A stretch of DNA of 64,000 nucleotides from Fusobacterium_C necrophorum_A (GTDB taxonomy: Bacteria > Fusobacteriota > Fusobacteriia > Fusobacteriales > Fusobacteriaceae). This document shows, in pieces, positions 43,483 through 52,911 of the stretch (within the stretch, counting starts at the first letter, position 1; each line of letters begins with the position of its first letter). Location of the stretch: positions 61,798 through 125,797 of the forward strand of contig NZ_SBAP01000003.1 in the NCBI RefSeq assembly GCF_004134945.1. Direction: 5' to 3'. The notes beneath the pieces were generated by a model, which was given only the letters and a program-made list of their open reading frames with translations, had not been told where the DNA came from and made no database searches. The position numbers and the translations under genes are program-made.

Positions 43483-45453
43483 TCATTCAAGAACTCGCTG
43501 CTGATTAAGCCATATTAAACCATTTTTAATATATTGAGGAATAGAATAATTGGGATTATTGCAAATCAGATTGAGTGCAAAGTCCGTCTTGCTTTTCTCA
43601 GTAAACTCCAAATCTTCTTCGGCAACAGGTTCTGTGAACCCATAATAACTACGATTCACATTCATGATGGCTTCTTCCAAAGATCTGCCACATATCCCCT
43701 TTTCCGAAGTTTGATATTCAATATGACATTTCCTCAGAGTCTTTTCTGCATCTGTTGCAGCGGTGATATCCGCAAGGTAAATCTTATCTTTACTATTCTG
43801 CGGAATACCCTTAATTTTGCGCATCCACCATTTTATTGTTGCATTGGAGGTGGTCTTACCTTTGCTGACAACAGCCTTTGTTCTGCCATCTATCATAGAA
43901 TCTATATCCGTAAGGATTAAGCAAGGGAGTTCGAGGAAGTCTGCAAAAGGTATGAATTTGTATGCGTATGCTCCTCCAATTTCGATCAAAGCATAATACT
44001 GTGCGGGCAGTTTATACTTTTCTGAATCAAACAGTTTTTCTTTCTCACATTTCTCTATCATGTCCGGTAGCAGCAACCGCTCCGAAGCACCCTCAACAAA
44101 AATAATCTTATCTGCAAAGAACAAATCGCATCTGCTAAGTGTAAGGTATTTCTTGATGAAATCCATGTTGTCAGCATTTTCTCTCGCAAAAATATCAAGG
44201 TTCTTATAAACAACTCCAGATTTAGACTTTTGCGCATACCGGATTTTAGAGAAATCCATAGTATTCGCTATATGTGCAGAGTGAGTAGTTAAAAACGTCT
44301 GAATATGAACAGTTGTAATTTTATCGAGGAATTTTTCTAAATGCTCCGCAAACGCATGCTGCATTTGAGGATGCATATGTGACTCTGGTTCTTCAATGAA
44401 CAACAATGGAATGCAGGCGTCCCCCTTTTTCCCAACATCTCGTGCAAACGCAGCCAAGAGAAATTCCATTTTAATCAAATTCTTGTACCCCAGTCCGTTA
44501 TGGGAGCTGGGCAGGCTTTCGTCACCGGTGCCAGAGCTATACGAAAGCCGTGTCTGGTTTTTTATTTGATCGTCAATTTTTAACTCAGTAGTAACACCAA
44601 GCTGCAATTCTTCAACATTAGGATATCCAAAACCAACTGCCTTGCTGACCAAGTCACTGAGTATTCGATCGCTTTCTTTTTGCACATTTTTGTTTGCACC
44701 ATCAACTACTGCACGGAGTTCCTTGACTTTCTCTGCTATATCAGATGTCAAATCTTCCTCGTTCAAGCTGAAATAGTCCGCAATCAACGAACTAAGGGAC
44801 TCGTTCTTTTGAGTACCATCTTCTCCAAGTATGCGTTCTGCAGGAATCGGATAATAAGGGAAAAGGTCTTCAAGTTCTCTATGACTTTTAACTTGCCGAT
44901 CTTCTAAATTCTTTGGATTAACCGCATAGATAATTAAGCCAAACAACCTCGAAAAATTGCTTGCAAGCATAGCGTGCATTTCCTCTGCTTTGGGAGCAAA
45001 TTTATCATTACTATAGCAACTATCCTTAAATAGTTCCCGCAGTTTGCTTTCGTCAGTTTTCAACTGATACTCCGCACGAATTAACGCTGCAGTGGTATCC
45101 ACATCAACGTCGATAATGAAAGGTGATAATGCCCCCAATTTTGTATCTGGATCATCTAATGAATAATCAACTACAAACTCTATAGAAATAGGTTCTATTC
45201 CTCTGCAGAGATCTTCATAACTTAATTTTTTCTCCATGAACTGAAAAAACAGGTTGTAGAGGTTTTCTCGCTTTGATATAGGATAATCATTATATGAAAA
45301 ATCGTTTCCTTGCAGCACGGTGTTGATACAGTTACTACAGGAAGTCTTGGCAGTATTATTCCTGCCAACAATAAGGGTTGTTTTTGCATCGACATCCAAT
45401 TCGGCATCAATAAGCAATCTGTAGTTTTTAATCTTTATCTTCGATAATCGCAT
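43483..45453 (-). CDS. gajA: Gabija OLD-family endonuclease (AAA ATPase + TOPRIM)
   Basis: 656 residues from ATG 45453; I prefer it to the ATG at 45462 because AAAGG abuts that codon and is 9 bases from 45453. N-terminal ATPase: KIKIKNYRLL, P-loop VGRNNTAKTS, LPSSHNGLGYKNL (signature region), LLFIEEPESHMHP (Walker B), TTHSAHIANT. C-terminal TOPRIM: IIFVEGASERLLLP (acidic Glu) and LILTDIDSMIDG (DxD). Class 2 OLD nucleases pair with UvrD-like helicases as Gabija. The P-loop has Ala where Gly normally precedes Lys. The N-terminal frame is intact. Confidence 0.82.
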   Translation of the reverse strand: MRLSKIKIKNYRLLIDAELDVDAKTTLIVGRNNTAKTSCSNCINTVLQGNDFSYNDYPISKRENLYNLFFQFMEKKLSYEDLCRGIEPISIEFVVDYSLDDPDTKLGALSPFIIDVDVDTTAALIRAEYQLKTDESKLRELFKDSCYSNDKFAPKAEEMHAMLASNFSRLFGLIIYAVNPKNLEDRQVKSHRELEDLFPYYPIPAERILGEDGTQKNESLSSLIADYFSLNEEDLTSDIAEKVKELRAVVDGANKNVQKESDRILSDLVSKAVGFGYPNVEELQLGVTTELKIDDQIKNQTRLSYSSGTGDESLPSSHNGLGYKNLIKMEFLLAAFARDVGKKGDACIPLLFIEEPESHMHPQMQHAFAEHLEKFLDKITTVHIQTFLTTHSAHIANTMDFSKIRYAQKSKSGVVYKNLDIFARENADNMDFIKKYLTLSRCDLFFADKIIFVEGASERLLLPDMIEKCEKEKLFDSEKYKLPAQYYALIEIGGAYAYKFIPFADFLELPCLILTDIDSMIDGRTKAVVSKGKTTSNATIKWWMRKIKGIPQNSKDKIYLADITAATDAEKTLRKCHIEYQTSEKGICGRSLEEAIMNVNRSYYGFTEPVAEEDLEFTEKSKTDFALNLICNNPNYSIPQYIKNGLIWLNQQRVLE

Positions 45454-45676
45454 TTTAGCCATCCTTTCACTAATTTTTTTAACTTTAACATTATTCCATA
45501 GGCTTAATCTTTTCTTCGAAAAATCAATTTCATCTTCTGATAATTTATATTTATATAATATTGCTCACCTATTGCTAAAATAGACTTACTCTATTCAATA
45601 TTTAATTATTAATAGGATACTAAAGTTAAACATTTTCAAATACTAATTTTGAAATTTTAGCTTTAGTGAACATCTA

Positions 45677-47308
45677 TTAGACTATCTGAAAATATCTAAA
45701 CGCATCTTTTATTGCCTCTTCTTTTTCTATTGGACAAATTGGTTGTTTTAAGTCTTCTTTTTTAGGTTTATTATAATTTTCTCTTTCTTTAATTCCACAT
45801 TTTTCTTTTACTTGTGCTATATATAAATTAGATACCTTAAATCCAAACTTCTTAAAAACATAGTTTTGAATTTGTTTATAGGTTGCTTTACTCTCGGCAC
45901 TTGTTAAGTCCATATCATCCATCGGAAGTTCTACACTAATATATTTCTTTGAATCCAGTTTGGAAAGCAACACCACACACTCCACATGTGAAGTTTGAGG
46001 AAACATATCAAAAGGCTGAATTTCTCCGACTTGATAACCACAGTCTGCCATAATTTTCAAATCCCTTGCAAGAGTGGAAGGATTGCAAGAAATATAGACC
46101 ATTTCCGGAATAGCCACTTCTGCCACCTTTCGTAAAATAGATTCCTCAATTCCTTTTCTAGGAGGATCAAAGACAATGGCATCCAATTGCTTTCCTTCTT
46201 TTAACAATCTATCCAGTTCCACTTCCACAGCTCCACAGATAAAATCAATATTCGTAATCCGATTTTCTTTTGCTGTTTTTTCTCCATCCCGTGAAGCCGA
46301 TTCCACAATCTCAATAGCATAGACTTTCTTTGCTCTTTTCGATAATAACATTCCTATGGTTCCGGTACCGGAATAGGCATCTACGACATTCTTATTCTCT
46401 ATATCAGGAATCAAAGAAAGGGCTTTCTCATACAAATGTTTTGTTTGGGGTACATTGATTTGAAAAAAAGAAGTCGGAGAAATATGAAATTCTATTCCGA
46501 ACAATTCTTCCTTTAACGTTTTTTCTCCCCAAATACAGATATTTTTATCTCCTAAAACAACATTGGTTTTTTTGATATTGAAAGAAAGATAGATCGACTT
46601 CAATTCCGGAATTCTCTGTGTCACCTCTAATAAAATTCTTTTCAAAGATTCTTCCAACTTTTTCGTATTTACCACAAGCACTAACATTGCTTCTTGAGAA
46701 GAGTTCGTTCTTACCATAATATTTCGTAGCAGTCCCTGATGTTTCTTTTCATCATAAACTGTCAATTTTTCTTCATTTGCAATCATTTTAAAAACCTCAA
46801 TGATTCGATTTCCCAGCTTGGAATTTAGCATATTTTCTTCCACTTCAAAAACTTCATGAGATCTTTTCTGAAAAAATCCTGAAATAATTTTTCCTTTCTT
46901 CTGTGAGAACGGCTCTATCACCTTATTTCGATAATTTTTTTCTTCTGGACTGGGCAAACAATCCAAGACAAGCTTTGCATTTAATTTTCCAATTTTTTCG
47001 ATGACTTCTTTCACCATGTTGGTTTTACATCGTAACTGTGCTTCATATTTGAGCATTGCAAAATCACAACCTTGAAAGTCTTCGAAGGTGATTTTGTCTG
47101 TTTCCACTCTGTCTTTTCCCGCCTTGATAAGCTTGGTTACCAAAGCCCTCGCATAATTCTTCTTCACGGAAATGACTTCCGCTTCTACGACATCCCCTAT
47201 ACTTGTCATAGGTACAAAAATGGCGAATCCTTGGAAATACCCAAGACCTTCGCCACCAAATACAATCTTTTCAATTCTTAACTCTATTTTTTGAGAAAGT
47301 TTTACCAT
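45677..47308 (-). CDS. rlmD: 23S rRNA (uracil-5-)-methyltransferase RlmD-like, with C-terminal extension
   Basis: 543 residues. TRAM domain at the N terminus (IEKIVFGGEGLGYF), then the SAM-binding YSGTGTIGMLLSKRAKKV, FDPPRKGIEESIL, VYISCNPSTLARD with the catalytic Cys, and SHVECVVLL near residue 443, where ordinary RlmD/RumA proteins end. A further 95 or so residues follow (ELPMDDMDLTSAESKATYKQ, FKVSNLYIAQVKEKCG, IEKEEAIKDAFRYF). I recall this tail from Firmicute genes hit by integrative elements at the rlmD 3' end. RBS CGGAGGAATC fixes the start at 47308, not 47335. It is the last gene of a long minus-strand run. Confidence 0.85.
   Translation of the reverse strand: MVKLSQKIELRIEKIVFGGEGLGYFQGFAIFVPMTSIGDVVEAEVISVKKNYARALVTKLIKAGKDRVETDKITFEDFQGCDFAMLKYEAQLRCKTNMVKEVIEKIGKLNAKLVLDCLPSPEEKNYRNKVIEPFSQKKGKIISGFFQKRSHEVFEVEENMLNSKLGNRIIEVFKMIANEEKLTVYDEKKHQGLLRNIMVRTNSSQEAMLVLVVNTKKLEESLKRILLEVTQRIPELKSIYLSFNIKKTNVVLGDKNICIWGEKTLKEELFGIEFHISPTSFFQINVPQTKHLYEKALSLIPDIENKNVVDAYSGTGTIGMLLSKRAKKVYAIEIVESASRDGEKTAKENRITNIDFICGAVEVELDRLLKEGKQLDAIVFDPPRKGIEESILRKVAEVAIPEMVYISCNPSTLARDLKIMADCGYQVGEIQPFDMFPQTSHVECVVLLSKLDSKKYISVELPMDDMDLTSAESKATYKQIQNYVFKKFGFKVSNLYIAQVKEKCGIKERENYNKPKKEDLKQPICPIEKEEAIKDAFRYFQIV
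45680..45992 (-). repeat. Intact copy of the rlmD 3'-end repeat
   Basis: This part of rlmD has a decayed direct copy at 41165-41463, with an exact 30-bp core at 45963-45992. The two copies flank the Gabija genes. Confidence 0.75.
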
Positions 47309-47318
47309 GATTCCTCCG

Positions 47319-47579
47319 TTATTCACTGACTTCAAAATATTTGATTTCTTCCGCCATTACCATTCCCTTCTTTTCTTCCATATTCTTTTTTATGGCAGCC
47401 AAATCAAGTTTTTTATCATACTCCATGACCTTCCGATTCAAGAGTTTAATATTATTATCCAATTCTGTTTTTTTATCGTGAAGTTCCTGCTCCAAGGACA
47501 TAATTTGCATTAAAAAATATCCGTGTATTCCCCAGATAATTCCGACAATTACTCCCATTAAAATAAATGCTTTTTTCAT
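47319..47579 (-). CDS. FtsL-like small membrane protein
   Basis: 86 residues: one N-terminal membrane helix (FILMGVIVGIIWGIHGYFLM) then a Lys/Leu-rich coiled coil (LEQELHDKKTELDNNIKLL). The size, bitopic topology, and position directly downstream of rsmH (4-bp overlap) are those of FtsL, the divisome protein that partners FtsB/FtsQ. Sequence similarity in FtsL is always low, so the call is by context. It is 10 bp upstream of rlmD. Confidence 0.55.
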   Translation of the reverse strand: MKKAFILMGVIVGIIWGIHGYFLMQIMSLEQELHDKKTELDNNIKLLNRKVMEYDKKLDLAAIKKNMEEKKGMVMAEEIKYFEVSE

Positions 47580-48517
47580 GCTAACCTCTCTACGATCCTT
47601 AATTTTGAAGAATGTGCCCGATTATTTTTCCCCACTTCTTCTTCTGAGGGAAGAATCGGTTTTTTGGTTATAATTTTTACCTTCGCCTTTCCTCCACAGA
47701 CACAGACAGGCAATTCCGGAGGACACTTACAAGCCCTTGACAAATCTTTAAAAACTGTTTTTACAAGACGGTCTTCCAAAGAATGAAAGGTAATAATTGC
47801 CAATCTTCCTTTGGGTTTCAACAATTCTACCGATTTTTGAATTGCCGTTTCCAACACTTCCAACTCTCGATTCACTTCCATTCGAATCGCCTGAAAGGTT
47901 TTTTTGGCAGGATGCTTAGCGGCTCGTTCCGGATAGGCTCTTTTGATAATGGCAACCAGTTCTCCTGTCGTTTCAATGGGTTTTTCTTTTCGATTTTCAC
48001 AGATAAAGGCAGCTATTTTTTTCGCATATCTTTCTTCTCCATACTCAAATAAAATACGAACCAAGTCTTGCTCCGCATACTGATTTATCACTTCATAGGC
48101 GGACAGCTCCTGTTCGGCATTCATTCTCATATCCAATTTTGCATCATAACGATAAGAAAAACCTCGTTCTCCGTCATCCAATTGTGTCGAAGAAACTCCG
48201 ATATCCATTAAAATTCCATCTACTTTATCCAAGCCTGCCAAATAAGAAACAATGTCGATATTTTCAAAATTATTTTGAAAAACACTCCATTGTTTTCCAT
48301 ATTTTTCCAATCTTTTCTTGCAAAAAGCAATGGCACTTGCATCCTGATCAATAGAAATCAATCTTCCTTTTTCCGATAAACGCTTCAAAATTCCTTCAGA
48401 ATGGCTTCCCCCTCCTAGGGTGCAGTCGATATAAATACCGTCAGGATTCCACAGCAAATTTTCCAAAGTTTCTTCATATAAGACGGGAATGTGATATTCA
48501 TTTCCAATTTCCTGCAT
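47576..48517 (-). CDS. rsmH: 16S rRNA (cytosine-1402-N4)-methyltransferase
   Basis: 313 residues, the usual length. EYHIPVLYEETLENL, YIDCTLGGGSHSEGIL (SAM binding), DGILMDIGVSSTQLDDGERGFSY (with DxGVSS), NRELEVLE, ITFHSLEDRLVK. Methylates N4 of C1402 in the ribosomal decoding centre. Overlaps the ftsL-like gene by 4 bp, as in the mra/dcw cluster, though mraZ and ftsI are not adjacent here. Confidence 0.95.
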   Translation of the reverse strand: MQEIGNEYHIPVLYEETLENLLWNPDGIYIDCTLGGGSHSEGILKRLSEKGRLISIDQDASAIAFCKKRLEKYGKQWSVFQNNFENIDIVSYLAGLDKVDGILMDIGVSSTQLDDGERGFSYRYDAKLDMRMNAEQELSAYEVINQYAEQDLVRILFEYGEERYAKKIAAFICENRKEKPIETTGELVAIIKRAYPERAAKHPAKKTFQAIRMEVNRELEVLETAIQKSVELLKPKGRLAIITFHSLEDRLVKTVFKDLSRACKCPPELPVCVCGGKAKVKIITKKPILPSEEEVGKNNRAHSSKLRIVERLA

Positions 48518-48532
48518 ATCGTTTCCCCCTTA

Positions 48533-48808
48533 TTAAAAGTATAACAAGTATGCGATTCTAAAAATAATATTTCGAATCAATTGTATTAAAAAATAGGCAA
48601 TAATAGGAGAAATATCAAGAGGGATGTTTCTCATCCAAGGATAGATTGCTCTACGAATCGGTCCCAAAATAGGTTCTGTCACGCTATATACCGCCCTTGT
48701 CAAGGCATTTTCTCCCATCGGGATCCAGGAGAGAACAACTCGTATCAACAATAAAATATTGAATATCTCTACCAACTTATTTACCACATGTAAAATTGTA
48801 TACACCAA
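48533..48808 (-). CDS. YggT-family membrane protein
   Basis: 91 residues with two helices; LLLIRVVLSWIPMG and TEPILGPIRRAIYPW are the YggT signature. The role is unsettled; in other bacteria YggT/YlmG genes are next to division or septum genes. It lies 6 bp from pgsA and 15 bp before rsmH in one co-directional run. Confidence 0.85.
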   Translation of the reverse strand: MVYTILHVVNKLVEIFNILLLIRVVLSWIPMGENALTRAVYSVTEPILGPIRRAIYPWMRNIPLDISPIIAYFLIQLIRNIIFRIAYLLYF

Positions 48809-48814
48809 TACCTC

Positions 48815-49369
48815 CTAACCTAAAAAATAATGTCTTGCTTTTGCTGTATACTCAGCTCCCGACCAAACAGTCAGAATTACAGGAATAATCATTAATATTT
48901 CACAAATAGTATAGTAACTTCCGAACAAATAGATAGATGTTTTTCCTATCAAAAGAGCAATGACAACAACAATCATTTGACTTGTTGTCTTATATTTTCC
49001 TAAATTTCCGGCAGCAATCACTTCCCCTTTTGCCGCTGCCAAAATTCGAATTCCGCTGATTAAAAATTCTCTTGCCAAGACTACAATAGACATCCAAGCA
49101 GGCATATATTTTAAATCTACAAAAAGAACCAGAGCCGAAATGACCAAAATTTTATCCGCTAAGGGATCCATAATTTTTCCAAAATCTGTAATGAGGTTAT
49201 ATTTCCTTGCAATATAACCATCGAAAAAATCAGTAAGAGAGGCAACCGAAAAAATAACAAGGGCTATCATTCGGTACCAAAAGCCATGAATATCTGAAGT
49301 TTGTAAAAAATAAATAAACGGTATTGCAAGTATAAATCTGGCTGTTGTCAATTGATTCGGTAAATTCAC
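48815..49369 (-). CDS. pgsA: CDP-diacylglycerol-glycerol-3-phosphate 3-phosphatidyltransferase
   Basis: 184 residues. The CDP-alcohol phosphotransferase motif is complete: DFFDGYIARKYNLITDFGK, then MDPLADK. It commits CDP-diacylglycerol to phosphatidylglycerol synthesis in the inner membrane. NLPNQLTTARFILAIPFIY is the family N terminus. Gap of 12 bp to rimO upstream shows an operon. Confidence 0.93.
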   Translation of the reverse strand: MNLPNQLTTARFILAIPFIYFLQTSDIHGFWYRMIALVIFSVASLTDFFDGYIARKYNLITDFGKIMDPLADKILVISALVLFVDLKYMPAWMSIVVLAREFLISGIRILAAAKGEVIAAGNLGKYKTTSQMIVVVIALLIGKTSIYLFGSYYTICEILMIIPVILTVWSGAEYTAKARHYFLG

Positions 49370-49381
49370 AATATCAACTCC

Positions 49382-50716
49382 TTATTTTTCATTTTGTACA
49401 ATACGTCCTATAAAATCATACTCAAAATTTTGTTCCAATACAACATGAACGATTTCTCCAACCTGTGCAGTTCCCTCTGAGGTCAATACCTTGCCGTCTA
49501 TATCCAAGGCCTGTGTTTTCAGTCTTCCTTCCAACATATATTCACTCTCGGAAGAAATGCCGTCAATCAGAACCTCCACTTCTCTTCCTAACAGCTTTCT
49601 ATTTTTTGCTTCTGCAATCTTATTTTGTAAATTTATGAGTTCTGCCTGTCGTCTTGCTTTTATTTCCTCCGGGACCTGAGCTTCCATCGCATAAGCGACA
49701 GTATCTTCCTCTCGAGAATATTGAAAAACTCCAATATAATCAAACTGAAACTCTTCCACAAAGCTTTTCAGTTCTTCAAATTCTTCTTCCGTTTCTCCCG
49801 GAAATCCGACAATCAAGCTTGTTCTAAAGACAGCTTCCGGAATTTCTCTTCGAATTTTGTATAGCAATTCTTTGGTCTGTTCTTCTGTAATAGCCCTTCC
49901 CATTCTTCTTAAGACATTGCTGGAAATATGTTGAATCGGAATATCAAAGTACTTACAAATTTTTTCTTCCGTCTTCATCACGGCAATCAATTCATCTGTA
50001 ATCGATTTCGGGAACATATAATAACTTCGAATCCAATCTAATTCCTCAATTTTTACCAATTCTCGTAACAAATCGGGAAGAGCTTTCTTCCCGTATCGAT
50101 CAATTCCATACTCTGTCGTTTCTTGGGCAAGTAAATTTAATTCCCGAACTCCTCCGGCTACCAAATGCCTGGCTTCTTCTAAAATATCTTCTTTGCTTCT
50201 ACTTCGTAAATTTCCTCGCAGTTGTGGAATGATACAGTAGGTACAACGTCTGTTACAACCCTCTGAAATTTTCAAATAGGCGGTATGAGGTGGTGTTGTC
50301 AGCAGTCTATCGGTATCTGCATTTGGCAAAAAATCAAAACTTTTTGTTTCCACCACTTTCTTATCTTGAAGAATTTCATCCACAACTCTTTCAATTTTAT
50401 CGATTTCTCCCGTTCCTATGACGGCATCAATTTCCGGAATCTCCTGAAGCAATTCCTCTGCATATCTCTGAGCCAAACATCCGCAAACTACAATTTTTTT
50501 TAAATTTTGTTGCTTATATTCCGCCACTTCTAAAATGGTTTCAATGGATTCCTTCTTTGCATCTCCAATGAACCCGCAAGTATTGATTAAGACCATATCG
50601 GCTTCTTCTATGTCATTCGTCAATTGAAAGCCTTTTCGATTGACTAAAATGCCTGTTAAATTTTCACTGTCCACCAAATTTTTACTACAACCTAAGCTTA
50701 TGAAAGCAAAATTCAT
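49382..50716 (-). CDS. rimO: Ribosomal protein S12 methylthiotransferase RimO
   Basis: 444 residues. UPF0004 domain (FISLGCSKNLVDSE, INTCGFIGDAKKESI), radical-SAM CNRRCTYCIIPQLRG, and a C-terminal TRAM domain. SKNLVDSE and the internal EGCNRRCTYC separate RimO from MiaB. It thiomethylates Asp of ribosomal protein S12 using two 4Fe-4S clusters. Between pnp (16-bp gap) and pgsA. Confidence 0.94.
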   Translation of the reverse strand: MNFAFISLGCSKNLVDSENLTGILVNRKGFQLTNDIEEADMVLINTCGFIGDAKKESIETILEVAEYKQQNLKKIVVCGCLAQRYAEELLQEIPEIDAVIGTGEIDKIERVVDEILQDKKVVETKSFDFLPNADTDRLLTTPPHTAYLKISEGCNRRCTYCIIPQLRGNLRSRSKEDILEEARHLVAGGVRELNLLAQETTEYGIDRYGKKALPDLLRELVKIEELDWIRSYYMFPKSITDELIAVMKTEEKICKYFDIPIQHISSNVLRRMGRAITEEQTKELLYKIRREIPEAVFRTSLIVGFPGETEEEFEELKSFVEEFQFDYIGVFQYSREEDTVAYAMEAQVPEEIKARRQAELINLQNKIAEAKNRKLLGREVEVLIDGISSESEYMLEGRLKTQALDIDGKVLTSEGTAQVGEIVHVVLEQNFEYDFIGRIVQNEK

Positions 50717-50732
50717 TCTGTTTGTTCCTCTC

Positions 50733-52856
50733 CTACTCTGCTACTTTGTATTCCACATCCAGCTTTTTCTTACTCAATGCAATTTTTCCATTTTCCATGG
50801 AAATTACTTTTACTTTAAAAACATCTCCTATTTTAAGAACATCTTCTACATTGGATACTCTTTCCTTTGAAATTTCAGAAATGTGTAACAATCCTTCTTT
50901 TCCCGGTAAGATTTCCATAAAAGCCCCAAACTTTTGAATTCCTACCACTTTTCCTTCATACACTTCATTCAATTCCACATCTTTCACATAATTATTTACC
51001 AGTCGCAAAGTATGTTCCAATACATCAGCATCTTTTGAGAAAATGGAAACTTTTCCGTCATCAGTGATATCTATGGTAGAACCGGTTTCTTCAATAATTC
51101 CTTTAATATTCTTTCCGGCCGGTCCAATCAAGATGGCAATTTTATCCTTTGGAATCATAATTTGTTGAATTCTAGGCACATTCGGTTTTAAATCTGCCGG
51201 GCTGGAAATAGCAGCATTCATCACTTCCAAAATTTGTTGTCTTGCCACATGAGCTTGATTCAAAGCAATTCTCATAATTTCTTCCGTAATTCCTGTAATT
51301 TTAATATCCATTTGTAAAGCTGTAATTCCGGATTTTGTTCCTGCTACTTTGAAGTCCATATCTCCCAAATGATCCTCCAGTCCCATAATATCCGTTAAAA
51401 CAGTAAACTCTTCTCCTTCTTTGATAAGCCCCATAGCAATTCCCGCCACATGTTCCTTAATAGGAACTCCTGCCGACATCAATGCCAAAGAACCTCCACA
51501 AATGGACGCTTGAGAAGAGGAACCGTTGGATTCCGTAATATCGGAAACGACTCGAATGGTATATGGAAATTCTTCCTCTGTCGGAATGACATAACGCAAA
51601 GCTCTTTCCGCCAAAGATCCGTGTCCCAATTCTCTTCTTCCGGGTGCTCCCATTCTTCCCGTTTCTCCGACAGAATATGGAGGGAAATTATAATGTAAAT
51701 AGAATTTTTTATAATATTCTTTTTCCAAATTATCCACCAATTGTTCATCTTCTTTGGTTCCTAAAGTTGCAGTGGCAAGAGACTGCGTTTCTCCTCTGGT
51801 AAACAAAGCGGAACCGTGAGGAATTGGCAATACGTTGATTTGAGCCTCCAAGGGTCGAATTTCTGTCGTGCTTCTTCCGTCGACTCTGTGCTTTTTATAC
51901 AAAATAGCTTCCCGAACCAATGTTTTCATCAAGTCATGATAGTATTTCTTAAACGCCAAAATAGGTTCTTCCGGAAGCTCTTCCTCCGGGATCTCCGGAT
52001 AATGTTTTGCAACGAATGCCTCTAATAATTCTTCTTCCAAGCTATCTACAGCTTCTTCTCGATTTTTCTTTCCTAGTGTTAAAACCGCTTGTTGTAATCT
52101 TTCATGACCATGTTCTTCTATGAAAGAAGAGATCATCGGATCGACTTCTTCTTTTTCAAAAGTAATTTTTTCCTTTCCACAAATTTTTACAAATTCTTCT
52201 TGGAAAGCACAAATTTTCTTAATATTTTCATGAGCGAACAAAATAGCTTTTAACATCGTTTCTTCATCCAATTCTTTGGCTCCCGCTTCCACCATATTGA
52301 CCGCTTCTTTTGTTCCTGCTACGGATAAATCCAATAAACTTTTTTCCAATTGTTCGGGAGTAGGATTTAATACAAATTCTCCGTCGATATATCCCACAAC
52401 CACTCCGGCTACCGGTCCTAAAAAAGGAATGTCCGAAATACTTAAAGCTAAGGACGAAGCAATAATTCCTAAATAATCCGGTGTATTTTTTTCATCAAAG
52501 GAGAATACAGTATTGACGATATGTACATCGTAAGTAAATCCTTCCGGAAACATCGGTCGAATGGGTCTATCTATCAAACGAGCTATCAAAGTGGCATCGG
52601 TTGAAGGTCTACTTTCTCTTTTGTTAAATCCTCCGGGAAATTTTCCTGCTGCATAAAATTTTTCAATATAATCCACTGTCAAAGGAAAGAAGTCGACACC
52701 CTTTCTTGCTTCCTTGCTTCTGTTTACGGTAGAAAGTAACACCGTATCTCCGTATTGAATCATAATGGCTCCACAAGATTGTCTTGCAATCTTTCCAGTA
52801 GAAACTTTCAGGCTTCTTCCTGCCAGTTCCATTTCCAATGTTTTTTCGTCAAACAT
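50733..52856 (-). CDS. pnp: Polyribonucleotide nucleotidyltransferase (PNPase)
   Basis: 707 residues from ATG 52856 with ATAGGAGGAACT upstream; the longer frame to 52964 lacks an RBS and adds a non-conserved tail. Two RNase PH domains (TLLSTVNRSKEARKGVDFFP; RGETQSLATATLGT, FPPYSVGETGRMGAPGRRELGHG), then KH (ILIGPAGKNIKGIIEETG) and S1 (YEGKVVGIQKFGAFMEILPG) domains. It degrades RNA 3' to 5' by phosphorolysis. The gene heads the tight run to rlmD, and the next gene upstream, the epimerase fusion, is 55 bp away. Confidence 0.96.
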   Translation of the reverse strand: MFDEKTLEMELAGRSLKVSTGKIARQSCGAIMIQYGDTVLLSTVNRSKEARKGVDFFPLTVDYIEKFYAAGKFPGGFNKRESRPSTDATLIARLIDRPIRPMFPEGFTYDVHIVNTVFSFDEKNTPDYLGIIASSLALSISDIPFLGPVAGVVVGYIDGEFVLNPTPEQLEKSLLDLSVAGTKEAVNMVEAGAKELDEETMLKAILFAHENIKKICAFQEEFVKICGKEKITFEKEEVDPMISSFIEEHGHERLQQAVLTLGKKNREEAVDSLEEELLEAFVAKHYPEIPEEELPEEPILAFKKYYHDLMKTLVREAILYKKHRVDGRSTTEIRPLEAQINVLPIPHGSALFTRGETQSLATATLGTKEDEQLVDNLEKEYYKKFYLHYNFPPYSVGETGRMGAPGRRELGHGSLAERALRYVIPTEEEFPYTIRVVSDITESNGSSSQASICGGSLALMSAGVPIKEHVAGIAMGLIKEGEEFTVLTDIMGLEDHLGDMDFKVAGTKSGITALQMDIKITGITEEIMRIALNQAHVARQQILEVMNAAISSPADLKPNVPRIQQIMIPKDKIAILIGPAGKNIKGIIEETGSTIDITDDGKVSIFSKDADVLEHTLRLVNNYVKDVELNEVYEGKVVGIQKFGAFMEILPGKEGLLHISEISKERVSNVEDVLKIGDVFKVKVISMENGKIALSKKKLDVEYKVAE

Positions 52857-52911
52857 AGTTCCTCCTATTTTTTTCTTCTCTATTTTTTCCTCTTTTTTAC
52901 CCCATATTATA

